From: Ischnura elegans
Lineage: Eukaryota > Arthropoda > Insecta > Odonata > Coenagrionidae
Assembly (NCBI RefSeq): GCF_921293095.1
Contig: NW_025791721.1
Coordinates: 62,001-126,000 of the forward strand
Direction: 5' to 3'
DNA length: 64,000 bases
Shown here piece after piece: positions 45,157-59,079 of the stretch. Within the stretch, counting starts at the first letter, position 1; the number at the start of each line of letters is the position of its first letter. Below the pieces are notes generated by a model. It saw only the letters and a list, made by a program, of their open reading frames with translations, was not told the origin of the DNA and searched no databases. Position numbers and translations under genes: made by a program.

Positions 45157-47836
45157 ACACCCGGCATCCCAACTCACCATCCTGCAATGGAACATCTGCG
45201 GCTTGCACCCTAAATTAGAAGAGGTTCGCCACTTGCTATCCCATCATTCTGCAGACGCTGCCTTGATCCAAGAGACCATGCTTAAACCTAACAAATCCAT
45301 ATACCTCCCCGGCTATCAGAAATTCCGCATGGACCGAATCGACGGATCCGGTGGTGGTGTCCTTCTACTCGTGAAGAACTCTATTTCGGCCACCCAAATG
45401 CCTTATCAACAGAAATCTTCAGTCGAAGCCGTCGGCGCCTGCATTCGCACAAGAATCGGAAACGTTAACCTCTGGTCCGTTTATCGTCCCCCGAAGAAAC
45501 CGACCAAAGATGACTTCATCCAACTTGGAGCTCTTCTCAACGGCCGCTCCATCGTCGGTGGAGACCTCAACGCCAAGCACGTGTCCTGGGGATGCCACCG
45601 AAACAACAAGGCCGGTACCATGCTTCTCACTCAGCAACGATGCAGAAACTTTGCCTTACTTGCTCCCTCCTCACCAACTCACCTCGCTTCCAATGGCTCG
45701 TCCGACATCCTTGACATTGCGCTCACTCAAAACCTGCCTACCTCTACTCAACCTACCACCCTGGACTCATCTGCCTCCGACCACTACCCTATTATCTACT
45801 CCATCCCCTGCTCACCTGAACACCGAGTACAAAACCTGAAAACGAAGACAAACTACTCAAGATTCCGGCGCATCGTTGGTGACAACTCCCACGAGCTCAA
45901 CAACCTCCCACTGTCTACCAGAGCTGATGCCGACCGCTTCGTTGCGCAACTTACCTCCTTAATCCAAGTCGCTGCAAAAGAAGCTTCCTTCATTCCACCA
46001 CCTTCATCATGCCCGGAAACAATCCCTCCTCATATTCTACTGTGCATCAAAAATCGTAACGCCGCCAGAAAAGTTTGGCAGCAAACCCGTCGACGTGAGG
46101 ACAGGATGAAATATAACGCCTTGCGAAACCGTGTTCAGAGGCTTTTAAAAGAACTCCGGCAACACTCGTGGGACTCCAAGCTAAAATCCCTCCAAGGCCC
46201 TGACGGCTCCATCTGGCCAATCTCAAAGGCGCTCAAAAACCCCCGGCGAGACCCCCCGTCTCTCACCTCACCACAAGGAAGAGCTACCACCAACGCAGAG
46301 AAAGCTGAACTCTTCGCCTCCATGTTGGAAAAGCGCTTCACCAACGTCCTGCAATCACCCCACGAAGAACTTTGCGAGGAAACCTGGCTGAGCTTATACC
46401 ACTGTCCAATCTCCGAACCAGAACTCATCACCACAGAAGAAATAGAAGCCACCATTCGAACTCTTAAGCCAAAATCTGCCCCCGGTCCCGACAATATCCC
46501 AAACAGGCTCCTAAAAAATCTACCTCACCCAACAATCCTTCTCCTGCACCGCCTCTTCAACTTCCTCCTGTCAATTTCTTACTTCCCCACATCCTGGAAA
46601 ATGGCAAAGATCATCATGATCCCCAAACCCGGAAAACCTCCCACCCTTCCCTCCTCATACCGGCCCATCAGCCTCCTCAACACCATCTCCAAACTCTACG
46701 AGAAACTCGTCCACCATCGACTCTGCCAGATTCTTCTCGCCGAAAATATCATCCGTCCTGAGCAAACCGGTTTCCGCCGCAAAACCTCAACCGTCCACCA
46801 AATAGTCCGTCTAACTGAAGCCATCACCACCGGATTTAACCATCGCCTGATTTCCCACGCGGTGTTCCTGGATCTTGAAGCAGCATTCGACCGGGTCTGG
46901 ACCCTGGGCCTCCTCCACAAACTTACATTACTGCACATCCCATCCTATCTCCTGAAAACCATCCAATCCTTCATTTCCGACCGCTCCTTCTTTGTTACCG
47001 TAAACTCTGAAACCTCTTCTCTTTATCCGATCTCCTCTGGCGTCCCGCAAGGCGCCATCCTCTCCCCAGTGCTCTTCAACCTTTTTGTGAACGACTCCCC
47101 ATCCTTACCCAATACCCAACTTTACCTCTACGCCGATGACACCACCATCCTCGCCCAGGGCTCCGACCCGGAAAGGACAGCCGACATAGCGCAAGAACAT
47201 CTCGACCTGTACGAAGACTGGGCCTCTGAATGGAAACTCACCGTAAACGCCACCAAATGCTCCCACGTTGTCTTTTCCCGTCGCCCGAAAGCAGGAGAAG
47301 GCCATCGCCTCTACTACGGCAACAAACTCATCCCTAAAGAACAGTCAACTAAATACCTCGGCGTCCACATGGACCGAAGATTATCCTGGAATGACCATAT
47401 CCGCACCTCCATCACCAAGGCCAAAGGAATCCACGCAGCTCTCCGACCACTCCTCAAATCCACATCACCGCTAAGCCTCAAGACCAAACTCCTCCTCTAC
47501 AACTCATGCATCAAACCACTCCTATCCTACGCTTCCCCCGCCTGGCTGCATGCTGCAGCGACCCACCTCAAGCGTCTTCAATCAACAGAAAACACCATCA
47601 TCAGAAGAATCATTGGAGCGCCCTGGTTCGTCTCGAACAAGAACATCAGAAAAGACTTACAGATTACCCCTCTCCTTACCATCCTCAAGTCACACCTACC
47701 AAAATTCCAGAAATCCTTTCATGAAACCAACAACGAGCTACTGCAATCCCTCTGGGATTACACCCCCTCCGGGACAGAAAAACATAAAGTCCCAAAAACT
47801 GCCCTACTCCCCTCCCACATCCCTTCCCCCAATTAG
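45149..47836 (+). CDS. Jockey A ORF2 (APE endonuclease plus reverse transcriptase)
   Basis: The protein is 895 aa from ATG 45149, which overlaps the end of ORF1 (ATGGCTAA), so it is probably translated by reinitiation. Residues 1-215 are an APE-type endonuclease (ILQWNICGLHPKLEEV, ALIQETML, GGDLNAKHVSWG, SASDHYPI with SDH at 210-212). The reverse transcriptase follows with SSYRPISLLNTISKLYEKL, TGFRRKTSTVHQ, VFLDLEAAFDRVWTLGLL, SGVPQGAILSPVLFNL and YADD at 661-664. The C-terminal GAPWFVSNKNIRKDLQI is typical of the Jockey clade. No stop or missing catalytic residue is visible. It would make first-strand cDNA at a nicked target. Confidence 0.96.
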   Translation: MAKHPASQLTILQWNICGLHPKLEEVRHLLSHHSADAALIQETMLKPNKSIYLPGYQKFRMDRIDGSGGGVLLLVKNSISATQMPYQQKSSVEAVGACIRTRIGNVNLWSVYRPPKKPTKDDFIQLGALLNGRSIVGGDLNAKHVSWGCHRNNKAGTMLLTQQRCRNFALLAPSSPTHLASNGSSDILDIALTQNLPTSTQPTTLDSSASDHYPIIYSIPCSPEHRVQNLKTKTNYSRFRRIVGDNSHELNNLPLSTRADADRFVAQLTSLIQVAAKEASFIPPPSSCPETIPPHILLCIKNRNAARKVWQQTRRREDRMKYNALRNRVQRLLKELRQHSWDSKLKSLQGPDGSIWPISKALKNPRRDPPSLTSPQGRATTNAEKAELFASMLEKRFTNVLQSPHEELCEETWLSLYHCPISEPELITTEEIEATIRTLKPKSAPGPDNIPNRLLKNLPHPTILLLHRLFNFLLSISYFPTSWKMAKIIMIPKPGKPPTLPSSYRPISLLNTISKLYEKLVHHRLCQILLAENIIRPEQTGFRRKTSTVHQIVRLTEAITTGFNHRLISHAVFLDLEAAFDRVWTLGLLHKLTLLHIPSYLLKTIQSFISDRSFFVTVNSETSSLYPISSGVPQGAILSPVLFNLFVNDSPSLPNTQLYLYADDTTILAQGSDPERTADIAQEHLDLYEDWASEWKLTVNATKCSHVVFSRRPKAGEGHRLYYGNKLIPKEQSTKYLGVHMDRRLSWNDHIRTSITKAKGIHAALRPLLKSTSPLSLKTKLLLYNSCIKPLLSYASPAWLHAAATHLKRLQSTENTIIRRIIGAPWFVSNKNIRKDLQITPLLTILKSHLPKFQKSFHETNNELLQSLWDYTPSGTEKHKVPKTALLPSHIPSPN

Positions 47837-48035
47837 CAAGTCGCAGATACGCCATTGAAGAAGAGAATTGAACGCCTGAAACAACCCTAATCAAGATGAA
47901 ACCCTCAGTAGACAGCTAGAACAGCTGGGAACTGAAGAACGAAGAAAAGCCAAGAAAATACAGCGTAGCGTAGCGTAGCGTCCGCTGTCAACGATTCGTC
48001 GTGAGGTCTGCACCGTAGCGCCGAAAACAACTTGA

Positions 48036-48416
<381 letters not shown>

Positions 48417-48447
48417 GCGATCTCTTTCTTGGAAGAGAATAAAAAAT

Positions 48448-48463
48448 GGTCCTTTTTAGGACC
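48448..48463 (+). terminator. H2A mRNA 3' stem-loop, unit 2
   Basis: The sequence is GGTCCTTTTTAGGACC, identical to unit 1. Confidence 0.95.
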
Positions 48464-50337
<1,874 letters not shown>

Positions 50338-50377
50338 ATCGTCGTCGCTGTCGACTTCTTGTCGGCACAAAAACAAA

Positions 50378-50393
50378 AGTCCTTTTCAGGACT
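50378..50393 (+). terminator. H3 mRNA 3' stem-loop, unit 2
   Basis: The sequence is AGTCCTTTTCAGGACT, identical to unit 1, with an A-U closing pair. Confidence 0.92.
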
Positions 50394-51179
50394 AGACGTC
50401 ATACAGACGATTGTTTCCCATTGCTTACATCGACGAGAATGAAATAATATTTCATAAAGAAAATCTGAAAGAGAATGAAAAAATAATAAAGTTGTAATTA
50501 ATGATAATTATAATTAACTAATGAAAAATAGTTGAAATGAATACTGGAAGATATGAATAAAACTTATGAAAAGATGTTTTTTTGCAGATGGAGTGCTTGG
50601 CATCCTGGTAGTTTCCTGACGGAAAATGCTATCTTTACAGAATGGCAATTTAAATTTCATAAGTAACGGAAATTACGAAGATCTATCAGAATAACAAAGT
50701 CAGGAGTACACTCAATCCTTTATCGAGTTACGACAATGTAGGCATCTCTCGAACTCAAAAAACGTCGTTAGGAGATGTTGCCATGCGCGACGATTGTTTT
50801 CAGCCAGCAGTATTGTCACGGAAAATACTAATGCAACAATGACATTCGCCAAGATTTCATTGTTTTCAACAATCGACCGTCTTGGTTGCAAATATGTGAT
50901 ACGCAAATACTTCATTCTTTTGAGCAATCAGGCTTTCTGCTGCAGCAGACGTCTCTTTCGAAACTTAGTTTCATAGGTAAATTTTTACTGCCAAAAAATT
51001 ATCTGACAACCTTCAATGGAAGGTGCATTAATTTGACGTAAAATTAGCGGATTTGTAGAAGGAATATTGTCCATCTACTCATTTCCTTCAATGGGTAAGG
51101 TTTGAAACTTTACTGGGTAAGGTGAAGGAGTTTGGAATTTTGTTTTAAGCATGGAAAATAGTCATCTGTATGACTTGAT
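50394..51179. other. Gene-free spacer between H3 and H1, unit 2
   Basis: This stretch is equivalent to 20564-21349. No gene is visible. Confidence 0.6.
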
Positions 51180-51195
51180 GGCCCTTAAGAGGGCC
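51180..51195 (-). terminator. H1 mRNA 3' stem-loop, unit 2
   Basis: The minus strand reads GGCCCTCTTAAGGGCC, with the same CUUA loop as unit 1. Confidence 0.92.
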
Positions 51196-51248
51196 TAAAT
51201 TGAACTTCGCGTACATCGAAGTTCGGTGAACCTGCGAGGTTCGGTCGC

Positions 51249-51971
51249 TCACTTCTTCTTGGGGGCGGCGGCGGCCTTCTTTGCTGCCGCGGGCTTGGGC
51301 TTGGTGGGCGTCTTCTTGGGCTTGGGCGCCTTGGGCTTGGTGGGCGCCTTCTTCGCCTTCGATGGGGACTTTGCTGCCTTCGCCGCTGGCTTGGCTGCTG
51401 CGGGCTTCTTCTTGGGCTTGTCTGCTTTCTTTGCCTTCTTCGCGGGAGGCGCGGACTTGGAGCGCTCCTTGGGCGCGGACCGCTTGGTGGCAGCCTTCTC
51501 CTTCTTCGCGGGCTTGGGCTTCTTGGCCGCGGCGGTCTTCTTGGCTGCGGTCTTCTTCGCCTTGGCTGCAGCGGGTGCAGCCTTGTCCTTCAGCGTGGTG
51601 GAGCTCAGCTTGAAGGACCCCGACGCTCCCTTGCCCTTGGTCTGTACGAGTGTGCCGGAGGTGACGGCGGACTTGAGGTACTTCTTGATGAAGGGGGAGA
51701 GCTTCTCGGCGTCGACCTTGTAGGAGGCGGCGATGTACTTCTTGATGGCCTGGAGGGAGGAGCCGCCGCGTTCCTTGAGGCTCTTGACGGCGTTGTTGAC
51801 CATCTCGGAGGTCGGTGGATGCGAGGGCTTTGCGCGGGCCTTCTTGGAGGCGGCGCCCTTGCTGGCCTTCTTGGATGCTGCGGATGCGGCGGGCAGGGGC
51901 TTGACGGCTGCGGTGCCGGACGGCTGGGCCGCCGGGGGCGCTGCTGCGGCTGCTGCGGTAGCGTCTGCCAT
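51249..51971 (-). CDS. H1: Linker histone H1, unit 2
   Basis: The 240-aa protein is identical to unit 1 H1. It has an Ala-rich N-terminus, a winged-helix globular domain at about 48-122 and a Lys/Ala/Pro tail. One silent difference (an Arg codon near 51834, CGC here against CGT in unit 1) separates the two genes. Confidence 0.96.
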   Translation of the reverse strand: MADATAAAAAAPPAAQPSGTAAVKPLPAASAASKKASKGAASKKARAKPSHPPTSEMVNNAVKSLKERGGSSLQAIKKYIAASYKVDAEKLSPFIKKYLKSAVTSGTLVQTKGKGASGSFKLSSTTLKDKAAPAAAKAKKTAAKKTAAAKKPKPAKKEKAATKRSAPKERSKSAPPAKKAKKADKPKKKPAAAKPAAKAAKSPSKAKKAPTKPKAPKPKKTPTKPKPAAAKKAAAAPKKK

Positions 51972-52690
51972 GGTCTCGGACGAGAGGTATGAAAATTTCA
52001 AAATTTCGCGTTTCCCACCTTCGAGATATCGTACCATTTCGGAGCGCGTTCGCCGCTGTCGAACTTGTCGTCGGCGTTCTCCTTCGAATCTTTGTACTCG
52101 ACTTCGTCTCGCACTTTATCGTTTCGGACGGCGCCGGCGGCTCCGACGTCGGCGTCCGATCTCGACGCGCGAGGCGACAGTCCCGGCCGCGCGCGGGCGG
52201 CCCGCCGTCGGCGACCGGAACGTCGCGGGCGCCGCGGCGCCCGAGCGAAATACGGCATGTCACCGGCGCGCCTTCCGACCCGATAATTAAAGTGTCGCCG
52301 TGGCGTCGCGGGTTCGCGTGGTCGATCGGCGACCTGCCTCGCCGTTTCTCTGAACCTTCCTGCGTGTGCCGGCACGCCGGCGCCGGTCTGGACGGCGCCC
52401 CGCGGACGGAGAACGATGGTCGGAAGATGTGCCTGTCGGACGGATCGGCGTCGTGTCGCGACGACTCGATCCGCGGTTGTGCATTCGTCTGTTGCACTTT
52501 TCGATCCGAGTTTGCGGCGATTTCGATCGACGATCGAGACGCCACTTCGGCGTCGCCGAAACGCGACTGTTTCCCTCGATCTCGCCTTTTCGCGACGCCG
52601 AAATCACTCTTTCCGCGTGCGACTGCGATCGTTCGCGCTGCCGCGAACCCGCGATCCCCGGGAGAAGCGGACGAATGTCCATAATTTTTG
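51972..52690. promoter_or_regulatory. CpG-rich region upstream of H1, unit 2
   Basis: This region shows the same CpG density as 22142-22860, and I noticed no change between units. Confidence 0.6.
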
Positions 52691-53700
52691 TTCTCGTGCC
52701 GTTATTCCGCAAACGGCGGCACTCGATTATCGTTTCCCCTTTCCGGCGGGGGCTGAATGTCGCGAGAGTATTCCGATTGCGCCGCGAGTCGTGATATTCG
52801 AAGGAAATGGAATGACTCCGTTTGACGCTCCTACGGTTTTCGGTTCGCCCCGTTCGTTTCACTCCGTGCGCTTTCTGTGCCTATTCTGGGGGGGAATGTG
52901 GTGAATTTGATTCCTGGGCAGGGATTGCGAAAGGTTGGTGAAAAAAAAATTACGCCTCGACGGGAGGGATTGTCGAGTGAGGCTGGCTTTTCCATACTCG
53001 AGTCGCAGGATATTTCTGGTCTAGCGTGCGATTCTGGAAATTGATGACTGCGATTTTCTGTGTGTGAGAAGGCTGATTTTGAATGACTTTTGTGAAAATG
53101 AATTACCGTTCCCTACAACATTGTGACGACGTAGCGCGTTACACGTATTACTTAAATTACCACACGCCACTTCGGGATTGGAAATGATGTGTCTTTCCCG
53201 CAGGAACGTGTATTCGTGAATGCGGACGTGCAAGGGAAAAGATGTACCCTTCACATCGCCGATCGATAACTTTCCCTTTTTAGTTTTTCGTACATTGTTC
53301 TGTGGATTAATTCCACTCTCTACGGTAACGTCCAAGTTTTAAACCTAACTTTGCTATTTCCTGAAACGTGGTATTTGTTGTTTCGGCATTCTTACAATTA
53401 CCTCTTTTGGCAAATCAATTTTCCTTTGACTTACTTCGTTCGTCAATATTTCCGATGCATTTCACTGTCTGATTGCGGAATTACGAAGGAAAAGAGCGAG
53501 TACGACTTCGGAGTTATTCCTTTCGAACTTCACATATCCCTATTGCAATGCATGAAGTGACAATCTGCATGTTATGACGAAATGTCACACGCCTACGACG
53601 AATACATCGTGCGCTGTCGCAGTAGCCACGTATGTGGCATTAACGTAGCTATTATTCTGTCGAACTTTGTCTCCAAATAATTAATTGTCATTTTTCTGCA
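52691..53700. other. Gene-free spacer, unit 2
   Basis: This stretch is equivalent to 22861-23870. No gene is visible. Confidence 0.6.
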
Positions 53701-56690
53701 CGTTTTAAAACGTGCCTCGTGAAAATCCGACCGGAAGTGTGGTTTCCACGCTCACTTGTTGAGTTTAAACGGACACTTTGCAATGTGACGGGCACAGAGC
53801 ATGGAACATTGTTGAAATTTTCAATTCCGTCGCACTGAAGGTCCACGATAATGTTTGTTTCAATTTATGTTAACGTTCTAAAACGTCTCCCGTCCAAATC
53901 CCTCTGTAATTATTGCTTTTTATGAATAATTTGGAGTATGGCATTGGAAATTTGTTTTTGTCAGCAACGGATTACAATATATTTCTTAAACCATGGAATC
54001 AGTCGCACTGACACTAGTCACGAATAATTGCCTTAATTTCCTTGTCGTTTTAAAACCGGTCCCATCAAAATTCACTGGTTTTTACTGTTCCTATGACATA
54101 ACGTTGATATTGAAAAATCAGCATTTGCTGTCAGACACATAATATGGGATATTTTTCAAAGTATTCATTCTGTGGCTACGGAACTCCGCTATAATGTTCT
54201 TTTTGAATACACCTAAGTTTTGAAACGTCTCCCGTCCAAATCCCACGGTAATTATGGTTTTTAGAAATAATTTTGAGTATGAAAATGGAAATTTGATTAA
54301 CTCATTAGCGACTGTAACACATTTTTAAAACTATTTACTCCGTTGCACTGACACTTGTCACGAATATTTGTCTTAATTTTCTTGTCGTTTTAAAACCGGT
54401 CCCATCAAAATCCACTGGTTTTTACTGTTCATATGACATAATGCTGATATTGAAAATTCAGTCTTCGCTTACTTTCAACCCAAAAAATGGCGTATTTTGA
54501 AAGTATTCATTCAGAGACTATGATACTCCTCAATAATGTTTGTTTTCACTTTAAGAACGTTTTAAAATGTCTCCCATCAAAATCCCTCGGTAATTATGGT
54601 TTTTATGAATAATTTTGAGTATGACACATTTAATGTCATTATGTCATACACACATTGTAACATATTAATTCAACCATTGATTCAATCGCACTGACACTCG
54701 TCACCGACAATTGCCTTATCTCTCCTATTGTTTTAAAACTTGTCCCACCAAAATCCGCTGGTTTTCACTGTCTATAGGACATAATGTTGTTATTCAATAT
54801 TTAGCCTCTGCAATATTTCAGTCACTTCAACCGGAATATTTTTTAAACTAATTACTCTAACGCTACGAAACTCGACACTAACGTATGTTTTACTATTGTT
54901 AACGTTTTAAAACGCATCCCGTCAAAATCCCTCGGTAATTATGGTTTTTATGAATAATTTTCAGTATGACACATTTAATGTCATTATGTCATACACACAT
55001 TGTAACATATTAATTCAACCATTGATTCAATCGCACTGACACTCGTCACCGACAATTGCCTTATCTCTCCTATTGTTTTAAAACTTGTCCCACCAAAATC
55101 CGCTGGTTTTCACTGTCTATAGGACATAATGTTGTTTTTCAATATTTAGCCTCTGCAATATTTCAGTCACTTCAACCGGAATATTTTTTAAACTAATTAC
55201 TCTAACGCTACGAAACTCGACACTAACGTATGTTTTACTATTGTTCACGTTTTAAAACGCATCCCGTCAAAATCCCTCGGTTATTATGGTTTTTATGAAT
55301 AATTTTGAGTGTGACACATTTAATGTCATTTTGTCATACACACATTTTAACATATTAATTCAACCATTAATTCAATCGCACTGACACTCGTCACCGACAA
55401 TTGCCTTATTTCTCCTATTGTTTTAAAACTTGTCCCACCGAAATCCGCTGGTTTTCACTGTTTATAGGACATAATATTGTTATTCATTATTTAGCCTCTG
55501 CAATATTTCAGTCACTACAACTGGAATATTTTTTAAACTAATTACTCTAACGCTACGAAACTCGACACTAACGTATGTTTTACTATTGTTAACGTTTTAA
55601 AACGCATCCCGTCAAAATCCCTCGGTAATTATGGTTTTTATGAATAATTTTGAGTGTGACACATTTAATGTCATTTTGTCATACACACATTGTAACATAT
55701 TAATTCAACCATTGATTCAATCGCACTGACACTCGTCACCGACAATTGCCTTATTTCTCCTATTGTTTTAAAACTTGTCCCACCGAAATCCGCTGGTTTT
55801 CACTGTTTATAGGACATAATATTGTTATTCATTATTTAGCCTCTGCAATATTTCAGTCACTACAACTGGAATATTTTTTAAACTAATTACTCTAACGCTA
55901 CGAAACTCGACACTAACGTATGTTTTACTATTGTTAACGTTTTAAAACGTATCCCGTCAAAATCCCTCGGTAATTATGGTTTTTATGAATAATTTTGAGT
56001 GTGACACATTTAATGTCATTTTGTCATACACACATTGTAACATATTAATTCAACCATTGATTCAATCGCACTGACACTCGTCACCGACAATTGCCTTATT
56101 TCTCCTATTGTTTTAAAACTTGTCCCACCGAAATCCGCTGGTTTTCACTGTTTATAGGACATAATGTTGTTATTCATTATTTAGCCTCTGCAATATTTCA
56201 GTCACTTCAACCGGAATATTTTTTAAACTAATTACTCTAACGCTACGAAACTCGACACTAACGTATGTTTTACTATTGTTAACGTTTTAAAACGCATCCC
56301 GTCAAAATCCCTCGGTAATTATGGTTTTTATGAATAATTTTGAGTATGACACATTTAATGTCATTATGTCATACACACATTGTAACATATTAATTCAACC
56401 ATTGATTCAATCGCACTGACACTCGTCACCGACAATTGCCTTATCTCTCCTATTGTTTTAAAACTTGTCCCACCAGAATCCGCTGGTTTTCACTGTCTAT
56501 AGGACATAATGTTGTTATTCAATATTTAGCCTCTGCAATATTTCAGTCACTTCAACCGGAATATTTTTTAAACTAATTACTCTAACGCTACGAAACTCGA
56601 CACTAATGTATGTTTTACTATTGTTAACGTTTTAGAACGCATCCCGTCAGAATCCCTCGGTAATTATGGTTTTTATGAATAATTTTGAAT
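53701..56690. repeat. Satellite block between units 2 and 3
   Basis: It starts with the same diverged monomers as at 23871, followed by about six homogeneous 345-bp dimers. It is 690 bp (exactly two dimers) longer than the block between units 1 and 2. Individual dimers alternate between versions marked GTGTGACAC/TTTTGTC and GTATGACAC/TTATGTC. Confidence 0.92.
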
Positions 56691-57429
56691 ATCACAATTG
56701 GAATTTCATTTACTCAGCCACACAAATGTCTGCCGTTCCCTTATCAAAACTATGTTCTTTCACGGATTAACACCAGTTCACTTTTAAAACGAAGGAAGAG
56801 TTAATGCACGTATTCCTGACGAGTTTCATTGCACGACTCATTACAATTTCATTTATATCACATATTATGTAATCTCCAAGCCCTGATGCCACAACTGCAC
56901 ATATCAACATTCCCCCAATCATCATTCTATTCCCAAACTATCGCCATGGACTAACGCTTCCATTGATACACTTCCTAAAACGCATACTCCAGTCAAGTCC
57001 TGGTCAGCCTGTCGACTCTGGACTAGCCCGAACCTGGTGCCACGTGTCAGCACGTCAACTCATCGGAACTCATCTTTTGAAGCCTACGCGATCTTCATTT
57101 GAGATCTACCGCTGCAGCTGCTGCGGCAATCACCGCGGGACTTCCCGCGAGAGACTTCGCGTCATTTCCCCGTCGCCTACGGGGCACCCGTGGGGCCGCG
57201 GCTGGCTGGGTCTGTCCCTAAATTCAGACCTGGTCACCGCGGTTATCACCTTCGGGTGGTGCCTAGCACCCGGCGACTCCCCTAAAGGTCTTCCTGGATG
57301 TTAGTACTCGGGCCTCTGGGTCATAGCATCGCCCATTGCACCCCCGAGGAACACGGAAGGGTTCCCTCGCTAGGACTGTAGGCCCTTACAAGCCCTCCAT
57401 TGTCCTCCCCAACGAGCCACGTGGCCGCC

Positions 57430-59079
57430 ATGGACCACATGGCGGCCTCTGTAACCAGCGAATCAGAAGCCTCAGATGAACAAATGGATTCTGAATCCCA
57501 GGAATCCATATCCCCGGACTCTCCTGAGGCCAGTCAAGACGCCACTTCAGTTACTATGCATCAAGAGCATGGTAGCGTCAACGAAAATGCCAGCCAATCA
57601 GATGAACAACATCTGGCCAATCTAGGGTCCGCTGATCATGGCATTAATCCCTCGTCACGACCTCTGGTCAACTCCCCTATTATTATTCCTACCGAAATTG
57701 AAGAGCCAGTCATTACCTTTTCCTTCCCAAAGGCAAAACTCTTAGATCCCGCGTTTTGCTCTGCCGTAGGATTACCTCCCCCGCTAAACCAAATTGACGA
57801 TCAATTCACCGAATTTCAGAAAGGAAAACGGCGCCGCATCGGCACTTCGCCACCACTCTCACCACCGGCTCTCCAAATCAGCAATAGATTTGATGTTCTA
57901 AGCGAAAATCCTGATATTGGCCCTCTTCAGGACCCTACCCAAAACCTCGCTACTAGAACCTCTGAAGCCAGCGCCACCCCGTTGCAAACACAGGCTCCAC
58001 AGACCTCTGCTACCTCCCAACGACCTTCTTCCGGAACCCCTACCACCTCCACTAGAAAAATTCCTCCAATATTCTTAAAGGATCAGTCAAACTGGTCGAT
58101 AAAATACCGAAGAATGGTAGGAGCCACCTCCAGCCCTCCTGTCTGCAACACCACTGGGACCCAAGTCCGGGTGCAATGCCATTCTCCTGATGACTACAGG
58201 AAATTAGTCAAATTATTTTCTGAAAATAAATGGGAATACTATACGTACCAGCTCCCGGAGGATAGAAAATGTTACCTTATTGTGCGTGGCCTGATGAGAG
58301 ACACTGCGATCGAAGAAATTCGTGATAGCCTAGACGAGATTGGAGTTTCAGTCGATGATATTGTGCAGCTTCGCACCACCAGGCCCACTAATGCAATTCG
58401 TCAGCAACGCGAACGTGAACTTGCTGCCAATCCGGAGCAAACTCTTCCACCTCTGCAACCCCGTCCTTTGCCGTTATTCCAGCTGAAACTATCTAATGCT
58501 GATGACAAGGACAGATTTATGAAAATCTCTCACCTATGTGGCTTAAAAGTCACAATTGACAATTACAAACCGTCTCCTGGCCCCCCACAGTGCACCCGCT
58601 GTCAGAACTTTGGCCACACGTATAAATCATGCGGGCTTCAAACGCGCTGCGTCAGATGTGGCGGTAACCACTCGCACTCAACCTGTGAAGTTTTCAGACC
58701 TGCGCCAGCCAAGTGCGCAAATTGTGAAGGCCCTCACCCTGCCAGCTACAAAGGTTGCCCAGCTTATAAATCCTATGCAGAGAAACTAAAAAGTAGCCGA
58801 AATCTCAGAGCAACTCCTGTCCCCACTGCTGCTGATTTTCCCTCGTTTCCGAACCAATCTTCCTCTGCTGCTACTCCCTCCGCCTCTCCTTCACCTCCTC
58901 CTGATTTCGACATCCGTTCTATCCTTTCCTCGCTACTCACCCCATCCATTAAACAGAAACTTTCTTCCTTTCTAACCAACCTCGTCAAAAAACTCCTTAC
59001 CCCTTCCTCTACCCCTAAATCAGAAATTATCTTTAACGAGATTATTCATATGGCACTATCACTGCTTAGCGATGGCTAG
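57430..59079 (+). CDS. Jockey B ORF1 (gag-like, three zinc knuckles)
   Basis: The protein is 549 aa from ATG 57430 (GCCGCCATGG context). The architecture matches Jockey A ORF1: a disordered N-terminal part, a gag-like domain around NTTGTQVRVQCHSPDDYRK and the knuckles CTRCQNFGHTYKSC, CVRCGGNHSHSTC and CANCEGPHPASYKGC. The C-terminal LTPSIKQKLSSFL block is shared with Jockey A. The frame is open. It carries one exact copy of the histone stem-loop-like 16-mer at 57919-57934. Confidence 0.95.
   Translation: MDHMAASVTSESEASDEQMDSESQESISPDSPEASQDATSVTMHQEHGSVNENASQSDEQHLANLGSADHGINPSSRPLVNSPIIIPTEIEEPVITFSFPKAKLLDPAFCSAVGLPPPLNQIDDQFTEFQKGKRRRIGTSPPLSPPALQISNRFDVLSENPDIGPLQDPTQNLATRTSEASATPLQTQAPQTSATSQRPSSGTPTTSTRKIPPIFLKDQSNWSIKYRRMVGATSSPPVCNTTGTQVRVQCHSPDDYRKLVKLFSENKWEYYTYQLPEDRKCYLIVRGLMRDTAIEEIRDSLDEIGVSVDDIVQLRTTRPTNAIRQQRERELAANPEQTLPPLQPRPLPLFQLKLSNADDKDRFMKISHLCGLKVTIDNYKPSPGPPQCTRCQNFGHTYKSCGLQTRCVRCGGNHSHSTCEVFRPAPAKCANCEGPHPASYKGCPAYKSYAEKLKSSRNLRATPVPTAADFPSFPNQSSSAATPSASPSPPPDFDIRSILSSLLTPSIKQKLSSFLTNLVKKLLTPSSTPKSEIIFNEIIHMALSLLSDG
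57919..57934 (+). other. Histone stem-loop-like 16-mer in Jockey B ORF1
   Basis: GGCCCTCTTCAGGACC is read as GPLQD. It is identical to copies a, c and d of Jockey A, while neighbouring bases differ freely between the two elements. A second site at 58022-58037 keeps the protein motif RPSSG but has lost the 16-mer. Confidence 0.7.

Larger units (their letters stand above)
43085..47979 (+). mobile_element. Jockey A: full-length Jockey-clade LINE at the H2A start site
   Basis: The insertion is defined by the unit 1 empty site. Target duplication GTCCGCTGTCAACGA (15 bp) lies at 43070-43084 and 47980-47994. The element is 4,895 bp, plus strand, with a 5' UTR of about 490 bp, ORF1 (43576-45156), ORF2 (45149-47836) overlapping by 8 bp, and a 3' UTR of about 140 bp. 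The 3' UTR has a short hairpin (CAGCTAGAACAGCTG, 47913-47927) and a tail of GTAGC repeats instead of poly(A). Both ORFs are open and all motifs are present, so it looks recently active. It shares a strongly conserved 5' UTR and 3' UTR with Jockey B. Confidence 0.95.
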
